Counted from the stretch's first letter, positions 6,159 through 14,980 are shown. The stretch is DNA of 25,972 nucleotides from CAZGWE01 sp964529405 (GCA_964529405.1 CAZGWE010000013.1:1-25972); one strand, 5' to 3'. Numbers and translations: made by a program. Notes: generated by a model not told the origin, from the sequence alone.

Positions 6159-7583
6159 ATGAGATTTTTTGACTATATTACCACTGCTTTTCGCAATCTT
6201 ACGCGCCAAAAAGCGCGAACAATTTTGACTATCGTCTCCATTATCATTGGCGCGATGGTGGTTATATTAATTGTTTCTCTTGCAACTAATGCCAAAAAAG
6301 TTTTCAGAGCACAGCTTGAATCAATGGGGGGGTTGTCAATTGTCACGGTCACGCCGAGTGCTACAATTCTTGACAATAACCAAAACCTCTTTGGCGGCGA
6401 TGGCGGCGAGTGTAAAGATGAATGCAAAAGGTTAGACGACAATACTATCGTAGCATTAAAAAAGATCAATAGTGTTGCCGATGTCAGTCCGGTGATAGTA
6501 GCCAGCTTTGGCAAGATGAACATGGGGCCGGGCACCAAGAAGGGTTGGGCGAACTTTACCGGTTTGGAAGCCGGGTCTAAAGTAATTAATATTCCGATTG
6601 TAGCCGGACGGGCCATAGAGAAGGGCGATATCGGCAAAGTTGTTATCGGTATGGATAACTTAAGGCGGTGGGGCTACGCCGAAAAACCAAACGAGATGAT
6701 CGGCAAAAATGTCATCGTTCAGACTCAGGGCTGGTACACCGGCTGGGGCGTGGATATACCCAGGCCGCCCGAGAACGGCGGTAGTAAAGACTACTGGGAG
6801 GAGTTGCAGAGCAGGATTATCGAACTTAAATTCGAAGTTATCGGCGTAACCAGTTCGGCGGCGACTGATAATCAAAACTTCATCTCGATCGAGTTTGCCC
6901 GCGAACTCTCAAAAGAGAAGCGTTGGGAATGGGACAAGACGGAACAGGAACGGCGGGAGAGAGAAAGAGTCGACCAGAGCAATTTACCAACTCCGATGTA
7001 TCTTAAAGTCACCGACCGGTCAAAAGAAAACGGCTACGGTTCAATTATGATTAAAGCCGATGAACCGGAAAACGTTGAAGCAATTGCCAAAGAAGTTGAG
7101 AAGCTGGGTTATGGCACGTTGACATCCAAAGATGCTTTAGCTGACTTGATGGAGATGTTAACCGGACTCTCCATCATTCTTTCAATTATTGGTGGTATTG
7201 CTTTGGTGGTAGCCGGTATCGGTATTATTAATACAATGGTTATGTCGATGTACGAGCGAACTTATGAGATCGGCGTGATGCGGGCTTGCGGAGCGACCCG
7301 GGCTACCATCCGGCGTTTGTTCACATTTGAAGCAGCGCTGATTGGTTTTTGGGGCGGTGTCTTTGGTTTAATTGTTTGTTACGGCCTGGCCAAGATTGCC
7401 AACCACTACATTGCCATTTATTTACCCAAGATGGGCGTGACGGCTGATATTGCGCTCACTTTTCCACTTTGGCTCATTCTGGGCACATTGGCTTTTACTA
7501 CCCTTATCGGTATGCTGGCTGGTGTCTATCCCGCTTTCCGTGCTGCCAAGCTCGATCCGGTCGAAGCGCTCCGGTACGAATAA
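6159..7583 (+). CDS. MacB/FtsX-type ABC transporter permease (second copy)
   Basis: Starts 8 bases after the first permease and is its paralogue (474 residues, same layout). It has an N-terminal helix (about 22-45), an outer domain, and a C-terminal FtsX part with ERTYEIGVMRACGATRATI and LDPVEALR. The outer domain repeats the first copy's landmarks, WYTGWGVDIPRPPENGG and a charged helix with KRWEWDKTEQERRERER. It adds a short insert with two cysteines (GECKDECK, near residues 83-90) absent from the first copy, possibly a disulphide outside the cell. Together the two copies could form a heterodimer served by one ATPase pair. A tandem duplication followed by divergence is the simplest origin. 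Confidence 0.92.
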   Translation: MRFFDYITTAFRNLTRQKARTILTIVSIIIGAMVVILIVSLATNAKKVFRAQLESMGGLSIVTVTPSATILDNNQNLFGGDGGECKDECKRLDDNTIVALKKINSVADVSPVIVASFGKMNMGPGTKKGWANFTGLEAGSKVINIPIVAGRAIEKGDIGKVVIGMDNLRRWGYAEKPNEMIGKNVIVQTQGWYTGWGVDIPRPPENGGSKDYWEELQSRIIELKFEVIGVTSSAATDNQNFISIEFARELSKEKRWEWDKTEQERRERERVDQSNLPTPMYLKVTDRSKENGYGSIMIKADEPENVEAIAKEVEKLGYGTLTSKDALADLMEMLTGLSIILSIIGGIALVVAGIGIINTMVMSMYERTYEIGVMRACGATRATIRRLFTFEAALIGFWGGVFGLIVCYGLAKIANHYIAIYLPKMGVTADIALTFPLWLILGTLAFTTLIGMLAGVYPAFRAAKLDPVEALRYE

Positions 7584-7622
7584 CCGTAATAATTTCACTT
7601 AGCTTCAACTAAATGGGGAGTC

Positions 7623-8096
7623 ATGCCGAAAAATTCTCCGGCCAAAAATATTTTTTCGGTCTTTCTGGTGCCTGGAGGCGGGTTTATTCTAATAAGCCTT
7701 GCTCTTTTCTTTGATTATTTCTTTCAAAACCTAACCGCCCGTTTTATCGGGCTGTTTGCTTCGCCAAACGTTTTTTTGGAATATAAATGGTATCCGCCGC
7801 TGATGCACGGTTTGTCTGCTCTTGTCATCTGTTTTGTTTCATGGTCGGTTTTGAAGTCGAAGCTAGGTACTTTAGCCAAAGCCACTTATCTGACCGTGCC
7901 GGCGGCAGTTGTTTTGGCAACGGCGGGAATCTTTCTCTACCGTTGGCCGGCCATTGCTTATTCTGTTGGCGGCTTGTTAACAGTCGGCACTTTGATCTAT
8001 TTTTATAAAACCAAACAGTCCTGGCAATATTATTATGCTGTCATACTGGTCGCCACCGCTTTGGCAATTATGGGTATTTTAGGTGTAGAGATTTAG
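7623..8096 (+). CDS. Small multi-pass membrane protein
   Basis: 157 residues, mostly hydrophobic, with about five likely membrane segments near residues 13-30, 55-75, 82-102, 105-125 and 133-155. ATG 7623 lies two bases after GGGGAG, a short spacing. No family is recognised. It follows the permease pair on the same strand after 39 bases with no terminator between, so it is probably the last gene of the transporter operon. Whether it is an accessory subunit is unknown. Confidence 0.75.
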   Translation: MPKNSPAKNIFSVFLVPGGGFILISLALFFDYFFQNLTARFIGLFASPNVFLEYKWYPPLMHGLSALVICFVSWSVLKSKLGTLAKATYLTVPAAVVLATAGIFLYRWPAIAYSVGGLLTVGTLIYFYKTKQSWQYYYAVILVATALAIMGILGVEI

Positions 8097-8305
8097 ATTT
8101 TTGATTTTAACGGCAGTTAGTCGGATGAAAGCAGCGAATGGAAATGGAGAGCAATATCTTGAACCGAACCAGTGGGATGTTTGGGGGGACGTTTCACTCT
8201 TGATCTCGATATTTGCAATAACGCTTTAATCTTATAATTTTGAGGACTGGATGTTTCTCGTTCTTATCGCTAAAACCGTGCCTAAATGTGAAATGTCTCC
8301 AACGT
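8097..8305. other. Intergenic region without a supportable gene
   Basis: Between the convergent transporter and surface operons. I see a TATAAT at 8233-8238 on the plus strand, but no -35 at a usable distance and no coding frame after it. Nothing else is evident. Confidence 0.5.
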
Positions 8306-8337
8306 CTAAAATCGAGACCGTTTAAACGGTCTCGATT
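8306..8337 (-). terminator. Terminator built on a 28-bp perfect palindrome
   Basis: Bases 8310-8337 form a perfect palindrome centred on TTTAAA, with arms AATCGAGACCG and CGGTCTCGATT. On the minus strand it begins 3 bases after the sortase stop codon and runs into TTTTAG. This fits a terminator for the surface operon. On the plus strand no T run follows. Confidence 0.75.
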
Positions 8338-8340
8338 AAA

Positions 8341-9057
8341 TCATATTTGTTTGGCAAATACGATCCAGCGGTGCTGGACAGTGCCGGGGGGCCAGCAGGT
8401 CATGATTGTAATTGTTTTATCGTTTCTGTCTTCTGGCGTCGCATCCAGAACAGAGAAATCATCGGCGGCCACCACTTTAGAATCGGTGACTTCGTAAGCA
8501 TACGCAACTTTTTGGTAATAAACGGTGAAAGTGTCGTCTTTTTTCATCTTGTTGAGTTCTTGGAAAACTTGCTTATAATCGCCCGGTTTATTTTTGTAGT
8601 ATTCCGAGTGGCCAAAAATAAACATATTTCCTAGTTTTTCAGGACTTTCGGCAGAATCTTTGCTTAATGCCACTCCGCTCTCCAAAGCTTTAAGGTATCC
8701 GGCCTCGTTACCGGTGTCGACTGAAGGAATGATAGGAACCCAGACGTTTATTTTGCTTATATCCAAACCAAATTCGCTAATATTTGGCTTTTCTTTAACC
8801 GGTTCAGTTTCAGCAGCCACAGCTTCTTTTGTTGGAGTATTGATGATGTACTGGTTACCCAAATCACGCGGGTAGAGAATGTAAAGGGTCACGTTTGCGG
8901 CAATGATTGCTACAACGATTATACCGGTCGATATAGCATGTCTATGCAAGAACCCTTTATTAGCAGGAGACTTCGGTTTTTTCTCTGAAGGTTGACCAAA
9001 AACCGGCTGATTAAGTTTTTCTTTCAGCCGACCAAAGAATGTATTTAATTTTGCCAT
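8341..9057 (-). CDS. Sortase (class D/E-like cysteine transpeptidase)
   Basis: 238 residues. One membrane segment (about 41-62, AISTGIIVVAIIAANVTLYI) anchors it; the catalytic domain follows outside. All three catalytic residues are seen: His150 in FGHSEYY, Cys221 in TIMTCWPPGT, and Arg230 in HRWIVF. The TC-x-PPGT form is typical of the class D/E branch rather than SrtA. Sortases cut LPXTG-like signals and join the protein to an acceptor in the cell wall or to another subunit. The gene upstream encodes a large secreted protein with LPLTG near its C terminus, a natural substrate. A terminator-like hairpin (9081-9120) lies in the 72-base gap, so sortase mRNA may be limited to read-through. The ribosome site (GTGGAA) is weak. 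Confidence 0.93.
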   Translation of the reverse strand: MAKLNTFFGRLKEKLNQPVFGQPSEKKPKSPANKGFLHRHAISTGIIVVAIIAANVTLYILYPRDLGNQYIINTPTKEAVAAETEPVKEKPNISEFGLDISKINVWVPIIPSVDTGNEAGYLKALESGVALSKDSAESPEKLGNMFIFGHSEYYKNKPGDYKQVFQELNKMKKDDTFTVYYQKVAYAYEVTDSKVVAADDFSVLDATPEDRNDKTITIMTCWPPGTVQHRWIVFAKQI

Positions 9058-9080
9058 ATTTATTCCACAAGCTTACCAAC

Positions 9081-9120
9081 AAAGAGCAGCCCTTCGATTT
9101 TCACTCAGGGCTGCTTCTTT
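9081..9120. terminator. Hairpin between adhesin and sortase genes
   Basis: AGCAGCCCT (9085-9093) pairs perfectly with AGGGCTGCT (9107-9115), extended by AAAG/CTTT with small bulges. On the minus strand it is followed by CTTTG, a poor T run. It is probably a partial terminator that sets the ratio of substrate to sortase. Confidence 0.6.
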
Positions 9121-9129
9121 ATCGCCAAT

Positions 9130-12100
9130 CTAGAATAGATTTGACAGAAGGTTAACTGCCTTCAGCCACATTTTCATTGGCCAAGACTCCGAACCGGTTA
9201 GCGGCAAGACTCCGGGAGTAGCATTGACTTGGGCAGTGTTCATTGAAATATTTCCAGCCGTGTCGTAGCTTCGGACGGTGTAGTAGTAAGTGATACCGTT
9301 AGTCAAACCGGTGTTTTCGTAGCTTAATGTCGTCTTGTTATCGATAGTGGTAATCAAATCACCAACCGTGCCGGATGTAGTTGACCGATAAACCTTGATG
9401 CCGACGAGGTCAGAGTCGGTTGGATTTACCCAGGTCAGAGTAGCCTTCTGGTCGCCTGCCGAGGCAGCAATGCTGGTTGGCGCAGCCGGTGCGGTAGTAT
9501 CAGACGATGTGGTGATTGCAAAATCAGTGAAATGGTTAGTAATAGCTGTGCAGGTATTGGTTGCCGCATCGCATTTGCTGGTTATTAGAGAATCCCACTT
9601 GCCGGCATTATCATCAAATGACTTTAATGAAGCTTTTTCAATAAAGTTAGCTTCTGTCATACCTGTCGGAATATCGGAATCCTCGTAGCTAATAGTAACA
9701 GTGGCTTGCGATGAAAGCGTGCTGATGTTGTTGCCGGAGCTATCCATAGCCTCGATTTTTACACCTGTTATGACATTGTCGCCCTTAGTATTAACACTTT
9801 CGGCTTGTAATGGAGTTAGGCTTACAGTGGCAGTTCCGCTGCTCGATGAATCTTCGCTCTCCTCGCTTGAGGTACCGGATGAAAAGGCGCCGGCAGGAAT
9901 GGACAATGACACTTCGGACTCACCGCCCTTTGTAAGCTCGATGGAAGCAGTAGACGAAGTGTCGACGCTTGAGCTAACAGGCTTAGCCAAGGCATCTGCC
10001 TGGAGTGTTGTTGGTAAAGTAGTCTTCTCATCCTCATTTCTGTCGATAATCACTTTGGATAAGACGCTTTCCTCAACAGAACCGGCCTCGGGATTGTCTT
10101 TACCTGCTTGGACGTTATACGAATCCCCGGTCTTATTTGAGGGGATATCAAATTTAACCACACCGTTGACTGCACCGTCTTTATCGTCTTCACTCCCATC
10201 ATAAACTTGGAAAGCAATCGTTCCGGCATCATTGAAGACTTGGACCGATGCCTCATTAAGATCTGTACCATCACTCTTGTTAACTTCAACTTCAAGTGTA
10301 GCGTCAGCCTGAACCAGGTTGATGTCCACAGCCTTAGTTTCCTGCGATGCGATTGTGACCTTGGTTTGTTCTGTGGCGAAGAGGCCTCTTTCTCGGGCAT
10401 TTGTGACAAGGTTGTAAGCGTCCGGAGCAACCATGATTGTAGCTTTACCTGTGGCATCGGTAACGTCCTCGAATCCGAACTCCGGTCCCTCCGGTCCCTC
10501 CGGCCGAGGACCTTCCCCTCCCGGGCCTTCACCAACAATATCTGAAAGCTTATTATTTGCAAATACCGTTACTCCCTCTAGTCCATTGCCATTTTGGTCT
10601 TTGACGGTCACATTGATGGTAGCGTCGACTTTAGCCAGTTTCAAGTGGCGAGTAACCGTTGCTCCGTCTGCGGCATTGACCGGGTCCGGCGAAAGGCTTG
10701 GGACGTACTCTGATGTGCCGCCCATAATAGCATCGGCCGGGGCAACACCAACATTAACATCTACCAGGGGCGGAACCTTGATGCTATAAGTGCCGGTAGC
10801 GGTGTCAACAGCGCCGTCTGAAAATCCTCCCTTGAAGAAAGCGCCGACCATCAAATTTAATTTTTTAGCTGTTTCCCCGCTAATCACCGCGTTGTTATTC
10901 GAGGCATCTTGGATTTCGCCAGTTATAGTAACAGTCTTCTTGGAAACGACTAGCTCGACATTTGAATTTGCAGTAATGTCAACTTCTTTTTCTCGCCCAA
11001 CATATTCTGAGTCAGGAGGATAGAAAGCATTAAAAATAAACTTTCCCGTGGTAGTATAGACTGTTGCCTGTCCTCCGGAACCGGGTCCGCCAAAACCGGG
11101 ACCGAATTGCGGACCGCCGCCGCCGATTGGCCGGGCATTGACGAAATTACCATCAGTAACGCTATTACCGGCACTATCCTTGGTAATTACCGTTACCTGG
11201 ATGCTAGCCTTATCAAACTTGAAAGTTAAAGTGTCTCCATTGCTTCCCTTCTGGGGACCGGTGACGGGGAAAAGCTGGCTAGCATCAGCTGCGCCCATTT
11301 GACCGACAGGCTGCTGGGCATAAGCTGAATCGATCCACTTGATAATCCCGATTGGCCCATCGCCGGGACCGCCCGGACCATCCTTTGGCCCGCCTTCGCG
11401 CATGCCTGGTCCGCCGCCACCCGGATTAGCCATTATCCGGTAGGTTTGGCCTTTCATCACCCTGATAGTCCCTGTACCATCGCTGCCGGTGAAGCCCATA
11501 GTTGGTGGCCCCTGCTCTTTGGAGTTAAAAGCCATTACCGGAATATTGGAAAGTGCAACATCAGCACCGCTGTCGACACGGTATGCTTTAATAGCGATAG
11601 AACCATCAAACGCAATAAGCCTAATTGTGCCAATATCAGTGGTTCCTGCCTTCACTGTAAACTTGGTTTTCGGCATAGCGTATTGGCCGCTTGGATCAAA
11701 ACGGTCCAGCATCCATTCACCGGTGCTTGAACTTGTTTTAAAGCTAAATGACCCATCCTGTTGAAGCATTAACGGCTGGTGCTGGTGGGTTCTAAAGTTA
11801 TTAGCACCCAACCCGCCAGTCGCCGGAGTGCCGTCGGGATTTACGAGTTTTCCCGTTACGGTTGCGTTGGGACGCTCAACCAGCACCTCCATGGAGACAG
11901 TCTCTGCTACGCTGGCCGGTTGATTGAAGGCAACCGGTACTGGCGGTTTACTAACGAATTCAGGCAGCTGCTGCTGCCCTGGTCCGCCTTGGCCCGGGGG
12001 AGGTCCCATTGGAGGCATGACCATAACATTAACGTTAGATTTATCGTTCTTTAGGGCCATATTAAGTGATGCAACACCTTGAGCATTGGTTTGACCGAAG

Positions 12101-13062
12101 GCAAAACCGCTTCCCCCCATAGTGAAAGCATTAACAAATGCCCCCTGGATTACAGTGCCAGTGTCGGCATATTTGACAGTGACGTTAATAAATTTATTGG
12201 ATTTCTGAAGAGCTATACTCATGGTCGGAGTTTGGAGCGGAAAAGTGATATTCTGCGGTTCAATCGACATGTATTGGCTCAAAGACGCTCCGCCCGGACT
12301 ATTCGGATCCATACCATGCGATGTTTCTAAGATATATGTTCCGTCTGTAACGCCATAAAACTTAGCTTTACCATAGTTGTCAAGGTCGTTTTGGTTAGAG
12401 CCGGTTTTTGCTCGCCACATACCGCCACAGCATTGCTGGGGATGGATTTCCAGCTCATATCCGCCAACTGGATTTTCGGTTGCCGCATCAGTGACAGTAA
12501 TCGTCAAAGAAATATCTCCCATAGCGATTGTGCCATTTGAAGCGCCGTTTTTATTGCCGTCAAGTGCTTGTCCGTTGTTCAGAGTATAGGTATTGGTGTA
12601 GACGACACCGCCTTGAGACGGGTTCTGAAGATTGGTCAGGGCGATGGTTACGGTACCGGCAGGAATTGCAGCTTGGGAGCTGTTTTGGACCGCGATGATC
12701 ATTCGCTGCGGTCCGTCCGGGTAAAGCTCTGCCCAGCTGCTTTCCAGGGCATCCGTAGTGGCAGCGCCAAGCCCGATTTGCGCGTCAAAACGCGGGTGGT
12801 TTGGCGTGTCAAGGGTCAAAAGAATCTCTACTCGCCCGGTTTGGGCCGGGATTTCCGTAGCCGTGGTAAAGGTGTGGGTGTATGTTACCCCGGTTGCGCC
12901 CAAAGTGGAATCGCTTAATGTCCACGCTGGACTCGAAATGTTGCCTGCTTTGGCGTGAGGAATGTTGGTAAACGCTTCCTTTCCTCCCCGCTGCCATATG
13001 ACAACGCCAAAAATAAGTGCCAACACCAGCACTTTGGCGATGAGTTTCTTGTGCCTTCGCAT
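9130..13062 (-). CDS. Large secreted multidomain surface protein with LPLTG sorting motif
   Basis: The start is ATG 13062, because GGAGGG sits just upstream and the next residues (MRRHKKLIAKVLVLALIFGV) are a signal peptide; a further in-frame ATG 36 codons upstream lacks this. 1310 residues. Signal cleavage is plausible near AKA, about residue 39. A beta-rich unit spans about 41-195. A series of carboxypeptidase-regulatory-like beta-sandwich units follows (about 200-1000), with openings such as ITVTDAATENPVGGYELEI and INVTVKDQNGNGLEGVTVFA. Gly/Pro-rich loops interrupt them. A ZU5-like unit lies near 1050-1180 and one fibronectin type III domain near 1190-1285. LPLTG is at 1286-1290. The 20-residue tail after it is only moderately hydrophobic and lacks a terminal basic cluster. 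Likely an adhesin or stalk displayed by the neighbouring sortase. Confidence 0.88.
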   Translation of the reverse strand: MRRHKKLIAKVLVLALIFGVVIWQRGGKEAFTNIPHAKAGNISSPAWTLSDSTLGATGVTYTHTFTTATEIPAQTGRVEILLTLDTPNHPRFDAQIGLGAATTDALESSWAELYPDGPQRMIIAVQNSSQAAIPAGTVTIALTNLQNPSQGGVVYTNTYTLNNGQALDGNKNGASNGTIAMGDISLTITVTDAATENPVGGYELEIHPQQCCGGMWRAKTGSNQNDLDNYGKAKFYGVTDGTYILETSHGMDPNSPGGASLSQYMSIEPQNITFPLQTPTMSIALQKSNKFINVTVKYADTGTVIQGAFVNAFTMGGSGFAFGQTNAQGVASLNMALKNDKSNVNVMVMPPMGPPPGQGGPGQQQLPEFVSKPPVPVAFNQPASVAETVSMEVLVERPNATVTGKLVNPDGTPATGGLGANNFRTHQHQPLMLQQDGSFSFKTSSSTGEWMLDRFDPSGQYAMPKTKFTVKAGTTDIGTIRLIAFDGSIAIKAYRVDSGADVALSNIPVMAFNSKEQGPPTMGFTGSDGTGTIRVMKGQTYRIMANPGGGGPGMREGGPKDGPGGPGDGPIGIIKWIDSAYAQQPVGQMGAADASQLFPVTGPQKGSNGDTLTFKFDKASIQVTVITKDSAGNSVTDGNFVNARPIGGGGPQFGPGFGGPGSGGQATVYTTTGKFIFNAFYPPDSEYVGREKEVDITANSNVELVVSKKTVTITGEIQDASNNNAVISGETAKKLNLMVGAFFKGGFSDGAVDTATGTYSIKVPPLVDVNVGVAPADAIMGGTSEYVPSLSPDPVNAADGATVTRHLKLAKVDATINVTVKDQNGNGLEGVTVFANNKLSDIVGEGPGGEGPRPEGPEGPEFGFEDVTDATGKATIMVAPDAYNLVTNARERGLFATEQTKVTIASQETKAVDINLVQADATLEVEVNKSDGTDLNEASVQVFNDAGTIAFQVYDGSEDDKDGAVNGVVKFDIPSNKTGDSYNVQAGKDNPEAGSVEESVLSKVIIDRNEDEKTTLPTTLQADALAKPVSSSVDTSSTASIELTKGGESEVSLSIPAGAFSSGTSSEESEDSSSSGTATVSLTPLQAESVNTKGDNVITGVKIEAMDSSGNNISTLSSQATVTISYEDSDIPTGMTEANFIEKASLKSFDDNAGKWDSLITSKCDAATNTCTAITNHFTDFAITTSSDTTAPAAPTSIAASAGDQKATLTWVNPTDSDLVGIKVYRSTTSGTVGDLITTIDNKTTLSYENTGLTNGITYYYTVRSYDTAGNISMNTAQVNATPGVLPLTGSESWPMKMWLKAVNLLSNLF

Positions 13063-13101
13063 ACTCCCTCCGATATTAAAAGTAGCGCTAATAATACTAT
13101 T

Positions 13102-13131
13102 ATTATGGTTGATGCTATTTATGGTTGTCAA
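13102..13131 (-). promoter_or_regulatory. Promoter of the surface protein gene
   Basis: On the minus strand TTGACA (13131-13126) and CATAAT (13107-13102) are 18 bases apart, matching consensus at 6 and 5 of 6. Transcription would begin about 13095, giving a 33-base leader with GGAGGG before ATG 13062. The large gene can therefore be expressed apart from the two genes upstream. Confidence 0.75.
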
Positions 13132-13268
13132 CCGGTACAATTTTTGCGTCACGATCAACCGATCAGGCAATTTTATCGAAAAACCAAGACCAATAAATGA
13201 ATAATAGGTATATGGATATCACAGCAAATTCTCAGTACGGGAATCTTGGGGGCGATCCCAACTGCGGC

Positions 13269-14141
13269 TTATAATTCGGGATAGTCGAAGACGGGGATTT
13301 CGTAGTCGCCATAGCGCCAGACCCGCCGGCTTTCCTCCGGAGCGGAGACGAAAGAGTTGCCAACCGCAGTCGCGCTTGATTTAGGATCAATATAAACACC
13401 GTCGCCGCAGTTTGTAATAGAGTTGTCTTTAATAAGCTGCGATCCGGCCATGGAAGCGATACCGGTATGACAGTCGTCAATAATATTATTGGCAACCTCC
13501 TGGTCTCCGTTATATTTAAGATCAATCCCTTCGTGTCCCGCATCAGATAAATAATTATTCACTATTCTAATATTTGAATTAGCCGAAGATATCGCGCCCC
13601 ACATCGTATGGCGGGAAATGGTGTTTTGAATGACACTGTTTGGCTGTTTGCCAATGGGATTAATTCCATTTCTCGTGTATTCGACAGTGATATTATCTAC
13701 AATACTTCCGTTACCCCGAAAAACAATTGCCTCCCAGTCGGCTAAATCCGGTTGTTGCGCTGCAGAGGTAAAAATAACAGGTCCGGCCGGCGTGCCTTTG
13801 GCGATCAATTTTCCTGAAACAAAAAGTCCCGAATGAGAAGTTGTATATGATTTAAGCCGGGTCGGATCCTTGTCGTTAAAACCGTCTGCTGGCACTTCGT
13901 CTCCCCTGCGGCGATCATCGCCGACCATAAATTTGACCGTTGTTCCGGGCATAACCGTAAGATTTCCTATAATTGCAATGTCTCCCGTAACATAAATTTC
14001 ACCGCTCCATATTTGATTCCCGATAGATATACCGCTTAAAGAAATATCGGATTTTTGGACAGTTGAAAAATATTTATAGGCAGTAAAACCGCCTGTGATT
14101 GCTACTATTGTGAAAATGAAAACAATCAGTTTTTTTCTCAT
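13269..14141 (-). CDS. Membrane-anchored right-handed beta-helix protein
   Basis: 290 residues. An N-terminal hydrophobic segment (about 4-22) is a signal peptide or anchor. The rest has the rhythm of a parallel beta-helix: an early part with GEIYVTGDIAIIGNLTVMPG and SGLFVSGKLIAKG, then about six rungs with repeated N-x-I/V patterns (IVDNITVEYT, VIQNTISRH, IRIVNNYLSDAG, EVANNIIDDC, LIKDNSITNCGDG, ATAVGNSFV). Such helices occur in NosD-like, pectate-lyase-like and adhesin proteins. No catalytic residues can be assigned, so substrate binding or a structural role is as likely as enzyme activity. It lies 24 bases after the DoxX-like gene on the same strand. The ribosome site is weak. Confidence 0.85.
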   Translation of the reverse strand: MRKKLIVFIFTIVAITGGFTAYKYFSTVQKSDISLSGISIGNQIWSGEIYVTGDIAIIGNLTVMPGTTVKFMVGDDRRRGDEVPADGFNDKDPTRLKSYTTSHSGLFVSGKLIAKGTPAGPVIFTSAAQQPDLADWEAIVFRGNGSIVDNITVEYTRNGINPIGKQPNSVIQNTISRHTMWGAISSANSNIRIVNNYLSDAGHEGIDLKYNGDQEVANNIIDDCHTGIASMAGSQLIKDNSITNCGDGVYIDPKSSATAVGNSFVSAPEESRRVWRYGDYEIPVFDYPEL

Positions 14142-14165
14142 ACTAAATCTTTATGCCGCCTCCGA

Positions 14166-14648
14166 TTATTCAATCAGAGAAAAATGCTTAACCGGTTTGG
14201 TCCCTCTCCACCACCTGCCAAGCCCCAAGTAGTCGCCAGCCCGGACTCGAACTAAAAGAAGAAGGATTAAAATATAGATGATGTGTTCGTCCAAAAAAGG
14301 ATTCTGTTTGGGCGGTAAAACCGAGAGCCATATTAGAAACATTTGAAGCGCGCCGGCATGACAAGAAATCTTCATGCCGATGCCCAAAACCAAAGCCAAG
14401 CCGGTTAATCCCAGCCCCAGCATAAAGAGCCAATCGACTGCCGTGCTGCCGGACAGATTATTGAAAATCGGAGCTAAAACACCCGAAGCGGATCGGAGAA
14501 AACCGGCCGTCGGCGAGACGCCGGAAAGCCAAGACTTATCTGACGGGGTGGCATAACCCAGCCCGAAAAGTTTGTCTAAAAAAGCCCACAGAAAAATCCA
14601 GCCCAAGCCGAGCCTTAATAAACCGAAAAATATCTCTTCTCGCTTCAT
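14166..14648 (-). CDS. DoxX-like integral membrane protein
   Basis: 160 residues with about four membrane segments (near 8-25, 68-90, 94-112 and 118-135). The N-terminal LLRLGLGWIFLWAFLDKLFG and the later LGLTGLALVLGIGMK resemble the DoxX/DoxD family of small quinone-linked or redox-associated membrane proteins. The DoxX role is well defined only in a few organisms, so no function is assigned here. ATG 14648 follows AGGAGA on the minus strand. It is the first gene of the minus-strand surface cluster. Confidence 0.75.
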   Translation of the reverse strand: MKREEIFFGLLRLGLGWIFLWAFLDKLFGLGYATPSDKSWLSGVSPTAGFLRSASGVLAPIFNNLSGSTAVDWLFMLGLGLTGLALVLGIGMKISCHAGALQMFLIWLSVLPPKQNPFLDEHIIYILILLLLVRVRAGDYLGLGRWWRGTKPVKHFSLIE

Positions 14649-14725
14649 ATTTCTCCTGTTCCCTTTTTAAATGTAACCACTAACCGCTCTGCCATTTCTG
14701 ACTGTAAGCTTGAGATCGGGAATCT

Positions 14726-14734
14726 ATCATATCA
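14726..14734 (-). promoter_or_regulatory. Extended -10 promoter of the DoxX-like gene
   Basis: On the minus strand TGATATGAT (14734-14726) is an extended -10 element. No -35 is found at the right distance; a TTGTCA lies 25 bases upstream, too far. The leader would be about 70 bases. Confidence 0.4.
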
Positions 14735-14933
14735 TTAGATCACCGCCTTAGCGGGATGACAAGGAGCGGTTATATTTAAATTTATCTTGCTCTTATCGCA
14801 AACCTAGCTACGATCTCGGAAGCGTCCCTGTCGAGTCTGTCTTTACCTGGATAATATTTTACTCTCCTTTGGGGCTAAAATAAAATGAAAAGTGACAGTA
14901 ATCGCTCAACGGGCTCATTGGCTTGACAATGTG

Positions 14934-14961
14934 TTGTGGAATAATACCGCTTTGGTAAAAT
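14934..14961 (+). promoter_or_regulatory. Promoter of the first M23-like gene
   Basis: TTGTGG (14934-14939), 16 bases, then TAAAAT (14956-14961), preceded by TGG, which makes an extended -10. A perfect TTGACA at 14923-14928 has no -10 partner at the right distance. Confidence 0.45.
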
Positions 14962-14980
14962 TAAATAGAGGCAGGAAAAC

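Larger units (their letters stand above)
14649..14980. other. Divergent intergenic region
   Basis: This holds promoters for both sides. Near its middle lies a small hairpin CCGC-CTTA-GCGG at 14743-14754. No open frame with coding character is seen. Confidence 0.5.

Noticed and set aside
9395..10789. Several plus-strand ORFs of 97-167 residues inside the giant surface protein gene
   Set aside because: They are shadows of a long gene with few stops on the opposite strand and lack start signals and protein-like composition.
14674..14696. tRNA D-arm-like string (GGCAGAGCGGTTAG on the minus strand)
   Set aside because: No anticodon, T arm or acceptor is found around it.
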